DNA of 64,000 nt from Bacillus sp. JCM 19034 (GCF_001310635.1 NZ_BAXR01000001.1:248001-312000); one strand, 5' to 3'; positions 10,143 to 20,851 are shown, counted from the stretch's first letter. The notes: a model not told the origin generated them from the sequence alone. Made by a program: numbers and translations.

Positions 10143-10487
10143 ATGAACGAAATTTATCAACAACCGTCCGTTCAATATCTTCCACCGACGGTCATTTCAC
10201 GATATATTAATCGCTGGATTACAACATCTATTCCAACTTATGGTCAAGTAGTAGCTTATGTAATCAATTATAACAATCGAACAGGTATGGTTTCTCTGTT
10301 TATGTATGCACCACCTCGCTATGTGTCTCAATATATTCAAGTACACCATAGCGACCTAATTGGAATAAGTCCATATTACGGACCAATTCCACCACGACCA
10401 ACTCGTCCACCTTACCCATATCCAGGAGGGCCAGGATATTGGCCTTGGTTGTATTATCAAGTTGGATCTACTATTCTCGGTAGATAG
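10143..10487 (+). CDS. Pro/Tyr-rich small protein of unknown function
   Basis: I do not recognise this 114-residue protein. ATG 10143 is chosen because AAAGGAGG ends seven bases before it. The first 70 residues are polar with alternating aromatic and hydrophobic residues (two short repeated-looking segments ending in SRYINRW and SQYIQVHH). The last 45 are rich in Pro, Tyr, Gly and Trp (PRPTRPPYPYPGGPGYWPW). There is no signal peptide or transmembrane helix. Such composition recalls spore coat or surface proteins, but that is only an impression. A strong terminator follows, so it is monocistronic. Confidence 0.65.
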   Translation: MNEIYQQPSVQYLPPTVISRYINRWITTSIPTYGQVVAYVINYNNRTGMVSLFMYAPPRYVSQYIQVHHSDLIGISPYYGPIPPRPTRPPYPYPGGPGYWPWLYYQVGSTILGR

Positions 10488-10495
10488 TAATTTAG

Positions 10496-10527
10496 AATGT
10501 GTTGAACAGAGTTCAGCACATTTTTCT
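10496..10527 (+). terminator. Terminator after the Pro/Tyr-rich protein
   Basis: Stem 10497-10506 / 10512-10521 (one G-U pair) with a five-base loop and a T tract. Confidence 0.8.
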
Positions 10528-10588
10528 AGTTTTTTTAACTCTGTTTGTGTAAACTAAGGTGTATGTTAAAGAAAAGGGGTAAACAAAA

Positions 10589-10885
10589 ATGATTGATCGA
10601 ACAGTTTTATTACAATTTTCAAAGGATACGACAGAGGAACAATTGGAGGAAGTTATTAAACGTTTTAAGTCATTAAAAGGAAATCTTGATGGAATTGTTG
10701 ATCTGCAGGCGGGACGAAACATTTCACCTAGAAATCAAGAATATCAAGTGATTCTTTCTGTTCGTTTTAAGGATGAAGCGGCATTAACTGCATATAGTGA
10801 AAACCTTGAACATAAAGCAGTTGCAGCATACATAAATGAAGTGGGGAAACTAAATAGTATTGGTGTTGATATTGAAGTTGAATAA
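10589..10885 (+). CDS. Dabb (stress-responsive alpha-beta barrel) protein
   Basis: This intact 98-residue protein fits the Dabb/dimeric alpha-beta barrel family: an N-terminal strand RTVLLQFSKDTTEEQLEEV, a central DGIVDLQAGRN segment, a strand of the form YQVILSVRFKDEAALTAY, and a C-terminal helix with the HKAVAAYI motif. Such proteins form ferredoxin-like dimers. Their function in Bacillus is not defined; some relatives degrade aromatic compounds or respond to stress. ATG 10589 follows AAAAGGGGT. It is monocistronic between two terminators. Confidence 0.8.
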   Translation: MIDRTVLLQFSKDTTEEQLEEVIKRFKSLKGNLDGIVDLQAGRNISPRNQEYQVILSVRFKDEAALTAYSENLEHKAVAAYINEVGKLNSIGVDIEVE

Positions 10886-10889
10886 TATT

Positions 10890-10944
10890 CTAAGAAGTGC
10901 GGGTTACACAAATCCAAGAGTTCCGTGCACTTCTTAGCCCTTTT
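10890..10944. terminator. Bidirectional terminator
   Basis: Perfect 11-base stem 10890-10900 / 10927-10937 (CTAAGAAGTGC / GCACTTCTTAG) followed by CCCTTTTT, between the Dabb gene and the convergent alcohol dehydrogenase gene. Confidence 0.82.
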
Positions 10945-12170
10945 TATGGTTCAAATACAACTTTCAAAGCTTGCTGTTTCGTTTTATTTCCGGCTGTACT
11001 CAATGCTTCGCGATATTCATCCAAGGAAAATTGATGCGTGATGAGTGGAGATAAGTCAATTTTGCTTTGTTTAAGAAGCTCTACAGCGATTTGTAGCGTC
11101 TTTTGCATATGGCTTTCAAAATAATTCGTGCCATATGCAAAACTTCCTTTTATCTCAAGTTCATTGAGCCATATCATTGTCATATCTAATTTATCGACAA
11201 AACTAGCTAAGCCGATTAAAACGACTTTTCCTCCCTTTCGAGCAAAACGAAGCGAATCATATAGGCTTCGTTTATTTCCTACACATTCAAAGATGATATC
11301 AGCTCCGCCACTTACAATTGGTTGACCAATAATCGGATGTAAAACTTCTCCGTTAAACAATTTAGCCGCTTCATGTATATAACCGTTTTGTCGAGAAAGA
11401 AAAATAACCTCATTTGAGCCAAAATAGGTAGCTAAATCACCTTGAAATGAATGTTTAACTAGGGTAATAATTTTGCAGTCAATATTTAAAGCACGAATAG
11501 CAGCTACAACACATAATCCAATGACACCAGCCCCAATGACAAGCACCGTATCATTTTGAGTCGGTTTATTTTGCAGTACGGCATGTAAAGCACAGCTAAA
11601 AGGTTCAATTAATACTCCATTTTGATCGTCAATACAATCGGGAAGGCTTATAATTTGACTTTTATGAGCAACAACATAGCGACTCCAGCTCCCGCCAGTA
11701 TCGGTACATGTACCTGTTAGAAGACCAGGTGAAAGAATACCATTATTCATATGTTGACAAAGGTTATAACGTCCAGCTTGGCATTCGTTACACTTTGGAG
11801 TAATACCCCTTGCTTCACAAGCGAGAAGGGGGTCAATGATAACTCGTTGACCGATCTTTAAATCGTCAACTTTTTTCCCTACTTTTGAAATCATACCGAC
11901 AAGCTCGTGACCGACAGTAAAAGGGAACGAAACGAATGGTGAAGTTGAAGGACTATCTTTTAGATATATTAAATTAAGGTCACTGCCGCAAATTCCACCA
12001 TATTTCACTTGAACTTCAACCCATTCTTCGTTAGGTAAGGCAGGCTTTTCGACTTCTTTTAATTGTAAACAAGAAAAAGGAGATGAGTAATAAAGCGACC
12101 GATTCATTGTACCAATCGCTTTTGTAAAAAGGTATTTCGGTATCGTTACGTCAAATTGCAATGCCTTCAT
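10944..12170 (-). CDS. Zinc-dependent alcohol dehydrogenase (MDR family)
   Basis: The 408-residue protein is a medium-chain dehydrogenase. It has catalytic-zinc residues (GICGSD and VGHELVG), a structural-zinc lobe of four Cys between LACEARG and RYNLCQ, and an NAD(P)-binding Rossmann motif VIGAGVIGLCV. It is about 50 residues longer than usual, mostly from an N-terminal extension of about 30 residues. The substrate is not evident; similar enzymes oxidise polyols and sugar alcohols. It lies 18 bases downstream of the class II aldolase gene on the same strand, so the pair forms an operon and may act on the same sugar or polyol compound. Confidence 0.85.
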   Translation of the reverse strand: MKALQFDVTIPKYLFTKAIGTMNRSLYYSSPFSCLQLKEVEKPALPNEEWVEVQVKYGGICGSDLNLIYLKDSPSTSPFVSFPFTVGHELVGMISKVGKKVDDLKIGQRVIIDPLLACEARGITPKCNECQAGRYNLCQHMNNGILSPGLLTGTCTDTGGSWSRYVVAHKSQIISLPDCIDDQNGVLIEPFSCALHAVLQNKPTQNDTVLVIGAGVIGLCVVAAIRALNIDCKIITLVKHSFQGDLATYFGSNEVIFLSRQNGYIHEAAKLFNGEVLHPIIGQPIVSGGADIIFECVGNKRSLYDSLRFARKGGKVVLIGLASFVDKLDMTMIWLNELEIKGSFAYGTNYFESHMQKTLQIAVELLKQSKIDLSPLITHQFSLDEYREALSTAGNKTKQQALKVVFEP

Positions 12171-12188
12171 TTTTTACACCTACTTAAG

Positions 12189-13283
12189 TCATTCTGAGAT
12201 CATCGGTACTTGAGGGAGGATTTTTCCTTCAATCCGATCAAATATTTCTTCAATGCTCCTACCTGTAATCGTTAACCCATGGTTTTTGAGCCCGATAACT
12301 GCTTGTGAAGGGTCTGGTGCGTTTCTTATCAATTCAGCCACTGTTTGTGCAAGCTCAAGTGTTCCACAAGGATAATTAAACGTTGTAGCCTTAATACCGT
12401 CCATCCATGCATGAATATGTACGATCGCATTGACTTCTGCATGCTCCTTATAAATCATCCAATGTTCAATCGCGTCTACTGATGCTCTTTTAGGAGTAAC
12501 ATTCGGAGGTACGCTCACTTTCATCGCTTTTTTCTCGGAATCATATCCAGCGATATAGAGAAGGTCTACTCCAACATCATTCATATTCGATTTATCGATA
12601 CCACTTGCACTCATCCAAAAGCTTGCGTTGTCCTTCCTGGCACTTAAATTTCCGTAGCTTAGACCGCCAATTCCATATAACTTTTTTAAATGGCGAATAT
12701 CCCGTGCAGATAAGACCTCTTCTAACGGGAAGGGAGCGGGTAAGAGATTCATCTTAGCCAAACGTTTTCCTGCCTGACTTAAAGAATTCGTAATTTCATC
12801 TCCACGCCACAAATCCTTTGGAAGATTATCATAAAAATCGTTATTAATGATTAATTGAGATGATGCCAACGGTTCTAGTCGTTCAAATAGTTTTTCGAAA
12901 AACGTACTATCTTGTTGGCCAGAATGATAGGTTAACGTATAAAGGCCTTGTTCAGGAGTCAAAAAGTAAATAGTTAATTTGTTCGTAGTGAAAACAACAT
13001 ACATTAAATGATTAGATAATGTACGAATTAAATAAGGATAAGCTTCTTTATGGATATTTTTTGGAAAATGATTTGTAGTAACAATCGATACAACAAAGGT
13101 TCCTTGAGAATTTCTTCGATAAGGTATCGGTTTATTCTCATCGACAAAGTTGAAAACAAGCTTTGGATTCTCAGTTGAAGAGTAATATTGATAGCCTTTT
13201 GAGGAAAAAGATTGCTTGATTCCTTCGTAAAGCCATTTTGAAATTGAGTTATCTTGTAAATTAAAAAATGTAAACGTATTCAA
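12189..13283 (-). CDS. Class II aldolase/adducin-family protein with an unknown N-terminal domain
   Basis: The C-terminal part of this 364-residue protein (from about residue 170) is a class II aldolase/adducin domain. It has GLSYGNLSAR, MSASGIDK, an acidic residue in KEHAEVNAIVHIHA with the HxH zinc pair, and the third zinc His in GLKNHGLTITG. Known relatives cleave or epimerise phosphosugars. The first 165 or so residues are a polar alpha/beta domain that I cannot place. The start follows TGGAGGTT on the minus strand. It is the first gene of a two-gene unit with the alcohol dehydrogenase, divergent from the lipid kinase gene. Confidence 0.82.
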   Translation of the reverse strand: MNTFTFFNLQDNSISKWLYEGIKQSFSSKGYQYYSSTENPKLVFNFVDENKPIPYRRNSQGTFVVSIVTTNHFPKNIHKEAYPYLIRTLSNHLMYVVFTTNKLTIYFLTPEQGLYTLTYHSGQQDSTFFEKLFERLEPLASSQLIINNDFYDNLPKDLWRGDEITNSLSQAGKRLAKMNLLPAPFPLEEVLSARDIRHLKKLYGIGGLSYGNLSARKDNASFWMSASGIDKSNMNDVGVDLLYIAGYDSEKKAMKVSVPPNVTPKRASVDAIEHWMIYKEHAEVNAIVHIHAWMDGIKATTFNYPCGTLELAQTVAELIRNAPDPSQAVIGLKNHGLTITGRSIEEIFDRIEGKILPQVPMISE

Positions 13284-13455
13284 ATTATAACCTCCATGTT
13301 GTTTTCTAAAAGAACAGCAATAAATAAATGTAAAAAAACATAATGTTTTTGTATCCTATGGATAATATTTGCAATAAAAGAAAAAAATATACAAATGTAA
13401 AATGAAGTATAGGAAATCTAGTGCTTTATACGAAGAGATAATGGAGGGTTGATTG

Positions 13456-14332
13456 ATGTATGGTTTTATCGTTAACCGTGTTTCGGGCAAAGGTAATAAA
13501 GTTTGGAGAAAGGTTGAAGAACTCTTAAAGAAAGAAGAAAAAGATTATATTGTTCGTTTTACAAATGGTCCCCAGCACGCCACCACAGTAGCTCAAGAAC
13601 TAGTAAATGATCAAATGCAAGCAATTGTAGTTATAGGTGGAGATGGGACTATTAACGAAGTAGCAAATGGTCTCGTCGATAGTGATATCCCATTAGGTGA
13701 TTCCAGCTGGTTCTGGTAATGATTTTGCTCGGAGTTTAGGTATTCCTCTTCACTACAAAAAAGCATTGTTACGAATCTTTGATCAGCGGTATAAAAGAGT
13801 AGACCTTCTTCAATTAGAAAAAAGATATTGCTTAACGGTTACCGGGTTCGGTTTTGATGGGGAAGTCGCCCAAGCTACAAATAAGGCCAATTATAAACGG
13901 TGGTTAAATCAGTTTGGCTTAGGAAGTTTATCGTATGTGTTCAGCATGTTGAACGTATTACGAAGCTACCGTCCGACAAGTATTAAACTAAGAGTAGATA
14001 AAGAGGAATTATCCTTCTCAGATGTTTGGCTAGTAGCTGTTGCAAATTCCCCCAATTACGCAGGGGGAGTGCGAATTTGCCCTCAAGCAGTACAAGATGA
14101 TGGTGAATTAAATATTTGTATCGTTCATGGCCTTAGCAAATGGAGGTTACTTCTGTTATTTGTCCGTGCTTATAGAGGGACACATATAAACCATAGAAGT
14201 GTCCATTTAGCCAAAGGAAAGGAAGTGTTTATTCAAACGAGCGAGCCTGTATCAGTTCATAGCGATGGAGAAACTATTTTGGATAGACCTGTCCATCTAG
14301 AAATTAAAAAAGGGGCTCTTAAAGTTGTGTAA
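13456..14332 (+). CDS. Diacylglycerol/lipid kinase family protein (one frameshift)
   Basis: The corrected product (about 291 residues) belongs to the YegS/BmrU/DgkB lipid kinase family, which phosphorylates diacylglycerol or related lipids at the membrane face with ATP. The nucleotide-binding block GGDGTINEVANGL and the IPAGSGNDFAR block are intact but lie in different frames: near 13700-13704 the sequence has one base too many or two too few (expected PLGxIPAGSGND). The acidic C-terminal half with VANSPNYAGG and DDGELNI also fits. ATG 13456 follows GGAGGG. It could be DgkB-like or YtlR-like; the paralog group is not settled. Confidence 0.88.
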
Positions 14333-14627
14333 GTATGAATACTTAAAGATAGCCGACATTATTTATTTGTTTAGGGAATGCTACTATGAAAAGAAACTTC
14401 GGAGCTTAAAACATAATCCTTTTTTAAACTATGATTAATAAATTCTCTTTTGTATTAATTCCAATTACTCAAAAGAACCATTACCTCATTGCTCTATAGA
14501 TCAATCCTTATTGTATCGTTAGTACTTTAAAAAAAGAGGAAATATACAACAAATGGATGAATGATTCTCTCTAACATTCAAAACATAATAATTAGACATC
14601 TTAGAAGTATTGAAGGAGGGGTATTAA
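14333..14627. other. Non-coding stretch with no recognised feature
   Basis: These 295 AT-rich bases lie between the lipid kinase and glycosyltransferase genes. I see no reading frame with a ribosome binding site, no strong hairpin with a T tract, and no known riboswitch pattern. Confidence 0.4.
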
Positions 14628-15737
14628 ATGAAGCCTAAACCGCTGATTTTTTCTGCATCAATCGGACATGGCCATAATCAAGCAGCTACTGCTCTGCAAA
14701 TTGAGTTTCAAAAGCGAGGTTACGAGCCCGAAATTATTGATACGTTTTATACGTTGAACCCTTTACTTCATAAATTAATGTTGAAAAGTTATTTACATTT
14801 GCTGAAGTTCTATCCGAAATTATGGAGAGCCATTTATTTTCATGCTGAGAAATCACCTGTTTTTTAAATTTAGATCGATTCGGTATGCTTTTTACAAATC
14901 AGTTATATCAGCTTATTCAAAATCATTCGTGTCCTTTTATCATTTCAACTCACCCTTTTGTAACAGCGTTTTATCAAGTTTAAAAAAGAAAAAACAATTA
15001 AATTTACCTTTTTATACGGTAATTACTGATTTTATTTTACACCCTGCATATGTCCGTCCTGAAATAGATGGTTACTTTACAGTTGATAACAATGTTTTTG
15101 ATTTTGCAAAGCATCATAATGTTTCTGAAGAACTTTTTTTTCTACTGGTATTCCAATTAGAACTGATTTGGCTTTGAACCTTTCTAAATTAGAGCTACGC
15201 AAAAAATTAGGTCTTCGTGAAAGGATGAAAATGATATTAATTGCTGGTGGAGGAATGGGTTTAACGAAATACATGGATATTATTCATTCGATCAATCAAT
15301 TTCAAGAAACGATTCAAGTGATATGTATGGTTGGAAATAATCACAGGATGAGAAAAAAAATAAAAGCGATTCCGTGTCGACACCACATTCACATATTGGA
15401 GTTTACAAATGATTTTATGCTGTATTTGAAGGCTAGTGATGCTATTTTTACGAAAGCTGGTGGATTAACATTGGCTGAATCTTTAGCATGTGAAACGCCA
15501 ATTATCATTTTTAAACCAGTACCAGGTCATGAGGAACAAAATGCTGAGTTGTTAATGGAAGTAGGTGCGGCGTTAAAGGTTAATCATAGAAATGAAATAG
15601 CCTCCATTTTAAGAAAGGTCTTATTTGAAAAAGAACTTGTTATAAGTATGAAACGTAAAGCCCGTAAATTGAAAAAACCAGATGCAGCTAATCAAATTGT
15701 TCAGCAAATTCTCCAGTTAGAATCAAATTATAACTGA
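14628..15737 (+). CDS. UgtP/MGDG-synthase-like glycolipid glycosyltransferase (three frameshifts)
   Basis: The corrected protein has about 370 residues. Its N-terminal FSASIGHGHNQAA motif and C-terminal FTKAGGLTLAESLACETPII nucleotide-sugar motif are typical of the GT28 family of UgtP (processive diacylglycerol glucosyltransferase) and plant MGDG synthase. It would add sugar from a UDP-sugar to diacylglycerol at the inner membrane face. ATG 14628 follows GGAGGGG. Single bases are missing in the T run near 14867, near 14978 (expected SLKKKK), and in the T run near 15140. With the lipid kinase upstream, this makes a two-gene membrane-lipid neighbourhood, though the 295-base gap argues for separate promoters. 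Confidence 0.85.
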
Positions 15738-15751
15738 GCAAAGTATATCTC

Positions 15752-15780
15752 TTGATTTATTTAGAATTAAGTGGTAACAT
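15752..15780 (+). promoter_or_regulatory. Putative sigma-A promoter of the riboflavin operon
   Basis: TTGATT at 15752-15757 and TAACAT at 15775-15780 with a 17-base spacer, about 25 bases ahead of the FMN riboswitch. Confidence 0.5.
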
Positions 15781-15805
15781 TCGAGTATTCAAAATCTAAT
15801 ATCGT

Positions 15806-15948
15806 ATTCCTTCGGGGCAGGGTGAAAATCCCTACCGGCGGTGATGTAGTTGAAACTACTTAGTCCGTGACCCGTCTTCATATTTATGGAGCCGGTGGAC
15901 CTGGTGAAAATCCGGGACCGACAGTGAAAGTCTGGATGGGAGAAGGAG
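15806..15948 (+). promoter_or_regulatory. FMN riboswitch (RFN element)
   Basis: The RFN consensus is clear: CTTCGGGGCAGGGTGAAAATCCC, ACCGGCGGTGATG, AGTCCGTGACCCG, a variable hairpin, GGTGGACCTGGTG, AATCCGGGACCGACAGTG, and AGTCTGGATGGGAGAAGG. Binding of FMN should end transcription ahead of ribD, giving end-product repression of the riboflavin operon. Confidence 0.97.
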
Positions 15949-16070
15949 TTAAACAGTGTAAAAAAGGTTTTTGTTTTTTTAACACCCTTTTTTATTTCAG
16001 GGAGGAGTGTGCCCTTTTTTAATCTGTTCGCGTCAAAAAATAATCACTTTGACGTTTATTTCGTAATCTC

Positions 16071-16106
16071 AAAAAGCCCCGAGCAAATTGCTTTGGGCTT
16101 TTTTTA
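16071..16106 (+). terminator. Terminator in the rib leader
   Basis: Stem AAAGCCC (16073-16079) / GGGCTTT (16095-16101), with a possible extra inner pairing, followed by T. It lies about 120 bases after the FMN aptamer and 100 bases before ribD. It is a candidate for the riboswitch-controlled terminator, although a closer weak hairpin around 15986-16017 could also serve. Confidence 0.7.
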
Positions 16107-16205
16107 ATACTTGATAGATTATAGTTGGCTTTGATTTCCAAAACTCTCTGATACGTGCCCATCCATAAGCACTGAAATTCATATATAAGAAAGGAGGTTG
16201 TGTAA

Positions 16206-17290
<1,085 letters not shown>

Positions 17291-17940
17291 ATGTTTACAG
17301 GGATTATTGAAGAAGTTGGTACAATTTGTGATGTTAGGCAAAGTGGTGAAGCAATGGAGATGATTGTAGCATCAAAGCGGGTTATTACTGATGTACAATT
17401 GGGGGATAGTATCTCGGTGAATGGAGTTTGCTTAACGGTAACGAGATTTACTGATGACTCATTTTCTGTTGATATTATGCCGGAAACAGTTAGAGCAACA
17501 AGCTTGCGAGGATTAACAAAAGGAAATAAAGTGAACCTTGAGAGAGCGATGAGTGCCAATGGACGCTTCGGTGGTCATTTCGTATCGGGTCATGTTGATG
17601 GGATTGGAACGATTCTATCGAAAAAAGAGAGCATAATGCCGTTTACTACCGTATTGGTATAGACGATTCATTAAGAAAATACATGATTCAAAAAGGTTCT
17701 GTTGCTGTTGATGGAACGAGCTTAACGATTTTTGCAATTGATAAAGAAAGCTTTACGATTTCAATTATTCCACACACGTTAGATGAAACAATTATTGGAT
17801 TGAAAGATGTCGGGAGCATTGTCAATATTGAATGTGACATGGTTGGAAAATATATTGAACAATTTATTGTCCAACGCTTTTCAACTGGCACAACATCCTC
17901 ATTGACTGAAAGCTTTTTAGCAGAGCATGGGTATAAATAA
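17291..17940 (+). CDS. ribE: Riboflavin synthase RibE (one frameshift)
   Basis: RibE makes riboflavin from two molecules of 6,7-dimethyl-8-ribityllumazine. The corrected protein has about 216 residues in two similar beta-barrel halves: MFTGIIEEVG, SVNGVCLTV and GHFVSGHVDGIG in the first; KGSVAVDGTSLTI and SIIPHTL in the second. One base is lost near 17635, between the halves (expected NAVYYRIGI). ATG 17291 follows AAGGAGGG in the last codons of ribD, so translation is coupled. Confidence 0.95.
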
Positions 17941-17961
17941 AGACAAGGAGTTGAGGATTAT

Positions 17962-19185
17962 ATGAATCAAAATGACGAACAATTGAGATTTGATACGATA
18001 GAGTCCGCAATTGAAGATTTAAAACAAGGAAAAGTTATTATCGTCTGTGATGACGAGGATCGTGAAAATGAAGGAGATTTTGTTGCGATAGCAGAAAAAA
18101 CAACTGACGAAGTAATTAATTTCATGGTCACATATGGTCGTGGATTAGTATGTGCACCGATTACAGAAGAACGAGCTAGGGAGCTTGATCTCGTATCAAT
18201 GGTTGATCATAATACAGATCCTCACGGTACAGCGTTCACCGTCAGTGTTGATCATTATACATCAACAACAGGTATTTCTGCTCAAGAACGTGCAGATACT
18301 GTCAGAGCATTAGTTGATGAACGTGCAGAGAAGCATCACTTTAAGCGACCTGGACATACATTTCCTTTAGTTGGAAAGAAGGGCGGGGTGTTAAGAAGAG
18401 CAGGGCATACAGAAGCAGCTATTGATTTAGCCCGCTTATCAGGTGCAAAACCAGCCGGAGTCATTTGTGAAATTATGAATGAGGATGGAACGATGGCACG
18501 TGTTCCTGAATTACGTAAGCTGGCGGATGAACATCATTTAAAGCTGATTACGATAAAAGATTTGATTCGTTACCGTCGTAATAAGGATAAACTTGTAAAA
18601 CGAGAAATTGAAATTCAATTACCGACAGATTTTGGCGATTTTAAAGCAATCGGCTATACGGATATTTTAGAAGGGAAAGAAAGCGTGGCAATTGTAAAAG
18701 GAGAGATTACAGACAGTGAGCCATCATTAGTTCGTGTTCACTCTGAATGTTTAACGGGCGATGTGTTTGGCTCCCATCGTTGTGATTGTGGTCCGCAACT
18801 ACATGCAGCTCTCGCTCAGATTGAACAAGAAGGAAAAGGAATTCTTCTCTACATGCGTCAAGAAGGAAGAGGAATTGGCCTAATAAATAAATTAAAAGCC
18901 TATAAACTGCAAGAGGAAGGTTATGATACAGTTGAGGCAAATGAGAAACTTGGATTTGCCCCCGATCTGCGAGATTATGGTATAGGTGCACAAATTTTGC
19001 GAGATTTAGGTGTAAGGCAAATGCGGCTTTTAACGAACAATCCTCGTAAAATAACTGGTTTAAAAGGGTATGATCTAGAAGTGGTTGAGCGAGTACCATT
19101 ACAATTACCACATAATAAAGACAATGAACGTTATTTAAAGACGAAATCTGAAAAATTGGGACATATGCTTCATTTTAAGAAGTAA
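17962..19185 (+). CDS. ribBA: Bifunctional DHBP synthase / GTP cyclohydrolase II RibBA
   Basis: RibBA supplies both precursors of riboflavin. The N-terminal half converts ribulose 5-phosphate to dihydroxybutanone phosphate, and the C-terminal half opens GTP. The intact 407-residue protein has [10 protein letters not shown] and [11 protein letters not shown] in the first half, and the zinc cysteines of [20 protein letters not shown] with RQEGRGIGL in the second. ATG 17962 follows AAGGAGTTGAGG. It lies between ribE and ribH in the standard Bacillus order. Confidence 0.97.
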   Translation: MNQNDEQLRFDTIESAIEDLKQGKVIIVCDDEDRENEGDFVAIAEKTTDEVINFMVTYGRGLVCAPITEERARELDLVSMVDHNTDPHGTAFTVSVDHYTSTTGISAQERADTVRALVDERAEKHHFKRPGHTFPLVGKKGGVLRRAGHTEAAIDLARLSGAKPAGVICEIMNEDGTMARVPELRKLADEHHLKLITIKDLIRYRRNKDKLVKREIEIQLPTDFGDFKAIGYTDILEGKESVAIVKGEITDSEPSLVRVHSECLTGDVFGSHRCDCGPQLHAALAQIEQEGKGILLYMRQEGRGIGLINKLKAYKLQEEGYDTVEANEKLGFAPDLRDYGIGAQILRDLGVRQMRLLTNNPRKITGLKGYDLEVVERVPLQLPHNKDNERYLKTKSEKLGHMLHFKK

Positions 19186-19204
19186 ATCTAAGGAGGAAAC
19201 GAAT

Positions 19205-19672
19205 ATGGGACAAACATTTGAAGGACATTTAGTAGGAACTGGGTTAAAAGTAGGGATTGTTGTAGGGAGATTTAATGAGTTTATTACGAGTAAACTATTA
19301 GGTGGGGCTGAAGATGCTCTAAAAAGACATGGCGTACAAGAAGAGGATGTAGATGTTGCATGGGTACCTGGTGCGTTTGAAATTCCATTTGCGGCAAAAA
19401 AAATGCTTGATAGTGGTCGTTATGATGCTGTTATTACGCTAGGTACAGTGATTAGAGGAGCAACACCACACTTTGATTATGTATGTAGTGAGGTGGCAAA
19501 AGGAGTCTCATCATTAACATTATCTTCAGGAAAGCCGGTTATCTTTGGTGTTTTAACGACTGATACGATTGAGCAAGCTGTTGAACGTGCAGGAACAAAG
19601 GCTGGAAATAAGGGCTGGGATGCGGCAACAGCAGCAATTGAAATGGCGAATTTAGGTAAGTCCTTTGAGTAA
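19205..19672 (+). CDS. ribH: 6,7-dimethyl-8-ribityllumazine synthase RibH
   Basis: RibH joins the pyrimidine and dihydroxybutanone phosphate precursors and forms the icosahedral shell that can enclose riboflavin synthase. The intact 155-residue protein shows [38 protein letters not shown] (with the catalytic His region) and [17 protein letters not shown] 19205 follows AAGGAGG. It ends the main riboflavin block; ribT follows 142 bases later. Confidence 0.97.
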   Translation: MGQTFEGHLVGTGLKVGIVVGRFNEFITSKLLGGAEDALKRHGVQEEDVDVAWVPGAFEIPFAAKKMLDSGRYDAVITLGTVIRGATPHFDYVCSEVAKGVSSLTLSSGKPVIFGVLTTDTIEQAVERAGTKAGNKGWDAATAAIEMANLGKSFE

Positions 19673-19814
19673 TTTATGGTAGTACCTTTTTATTACATTA
19701 ATGCATAGCCTATAGAATAGACGTTATATTTATCAGAAATCACATGTGAAAACTAGTAAAATATGATAAAATATTACAAGGTGAGGCGAAATATATAACG
19801 TTGAGAGGTTTATA

Positions 19815-20162
19815 ATGCTTATACCATATAAAAAGAACCATCAAAAAATTGCAATGGGGTTACTTTCTTTTATGCCAGCTGAAAAGGATTTAGTGAAATT
19901 GCGACAAACGATGGAAATGTATGAAAAGAACCCCGATTGGAAGCTGTATGTTTGGAAAGAATCGGATATAATCGGTGTTATCGGTGTAGTCATTGACAAT
20001 GGAAGTGCCTATTTACAGCATATATGTGTAAATCCTTCTCATCGAAAAGAAGGAATCGGAAAGAAAATGCTCGAGCAGCTAAAAACAAATCTACCGTGTG
20101 ATTTAATTCCAACAAAATCAACAGAGTCGTTTATGGCTGCTTGCCAAGAAGAGGAGAACTAA
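19815..20162 (+). CDS. ribT: GNAT acetyltransferase-like protein RibT
   Basis: The 115-residue protein matches Bacillus RibT, which sits at the end of the rib operon: KKNHQKIAMGLLSFMPAEKDL at the start, and the acetyl-CoA motif VNPSHRKEGIGKKMLEQL. RibT is a GNAT-fold protein; its acceptor substrate and its part in riboflavin metabolism are not settled. A 142-base gap after ribH leaves room for a separate promoter. ATG 19815 follows GAGAGG. It is intact. Confidence 0.92.
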   Translation: MLIPYKKNHQKIAMGLLSFMPAEKDLVKLRQTMEMYEKNPDWKLYVWKESDIIGVIGVVIDNGSAYLQHICVNPSHRKEGIGKKMLEQLKTNLPCDLIPTKSTESFMAACQEEEN

Positions 20163-20178
20163 GATTCTCCTCTTTTCT

Positions 20179-20685
20179 TCATGTTTGTTTCTTTTTTAAC
20201 TGTTTTTCTCTTTCAACTATCACTTCACTACGATCACGTAAGCAATGTTTATTTAAAATGTAATCGGGCACAGGAGCTGTATTGTCTGGTAATAACCACT
20301 TAATCCCTAATTCGTGGCATCTATTTTGGCATGCCTTAAGTAACGAATCTGACATCGGTAAATGTATATCAGTAAAAGGATTGGATTTGAGCAATTTCTC
20401 CACTTTAATTAGTAGCTGATCAACTTCAAGTCCTAATTCATTTATTTCATCCTTGTATTTAGAGATTAACGTAATCGACTTATGATACATTCGGTTCGCA
20501 CCTGTAACGTTTCCACGACGGTGATGATAGTTACCAACAGCTAATTGAATTAGAGCAACCCATTGATTATGTTCAAGCGGACGTGTAACTTTCTTCCAAT
20601 ATTCTTCTAAAATTTCGTGACATTCAAAATAATCGCGTTGAATATGGTAGTGGATTAAATAGTCTAAATATTGATTAGGATACAT
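20179..20685 (-). CDS. ypuF: DUF309 protein YpuF
   Basis: This is a DUF309 family protein, the Bacillus ypuF gene found between ribT and scpA, as here. The HYHIQRDYFECHEILEEYWK motif with conserved His and Glu residues, and the GNYHHRRGN turn, define the family. The function is unknown. I choose ATG 20685 (MYPNQYL, 168 residues) because GGAGG lies 11 bases upstream and known members start with MYP; upstream ATG and TTG codons up to 20709 have no ribosome binding site. It is transcribed against its neighbours. Confidence 0.88.
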   Translation of the reverse strand: MYPNQYLDYLIHYHIQRDYFECHEILEEYWKKVTRPLEHNQWVALIQLAVGNYHHRRGNVTGANRMYHKSITLISKYKDEINELGLEVDQLLIKVEKLLKSNPFTDIHLPMSDSLLKACQNRCHELGIKWLLPDNTAPVPDYILNKHCLRDRSEVIVEREKQLKKKQT

Positions 20686-20851
20686 GATGTTTTGTTCCTC
20701 CATTAACAATTGACTAAATTATAGACGGTTTTTCTATTGTATTGTAACATATGAGATGTTATACAAGAAAAAGATCGAGAATACTCATTTTCTTTATTAA
20801 ATTATATGGTATAATTTCGAGGATGATTTAGAGAAACTAGTGGTGGTTATT

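Noticed and set aside
18707..19111. 134-residue ORF on the minus strand inside ribBA
   Set aside because: It lies fully inside an intact, strongly conserved gene and has no ribosome site; it is a shadow frame.
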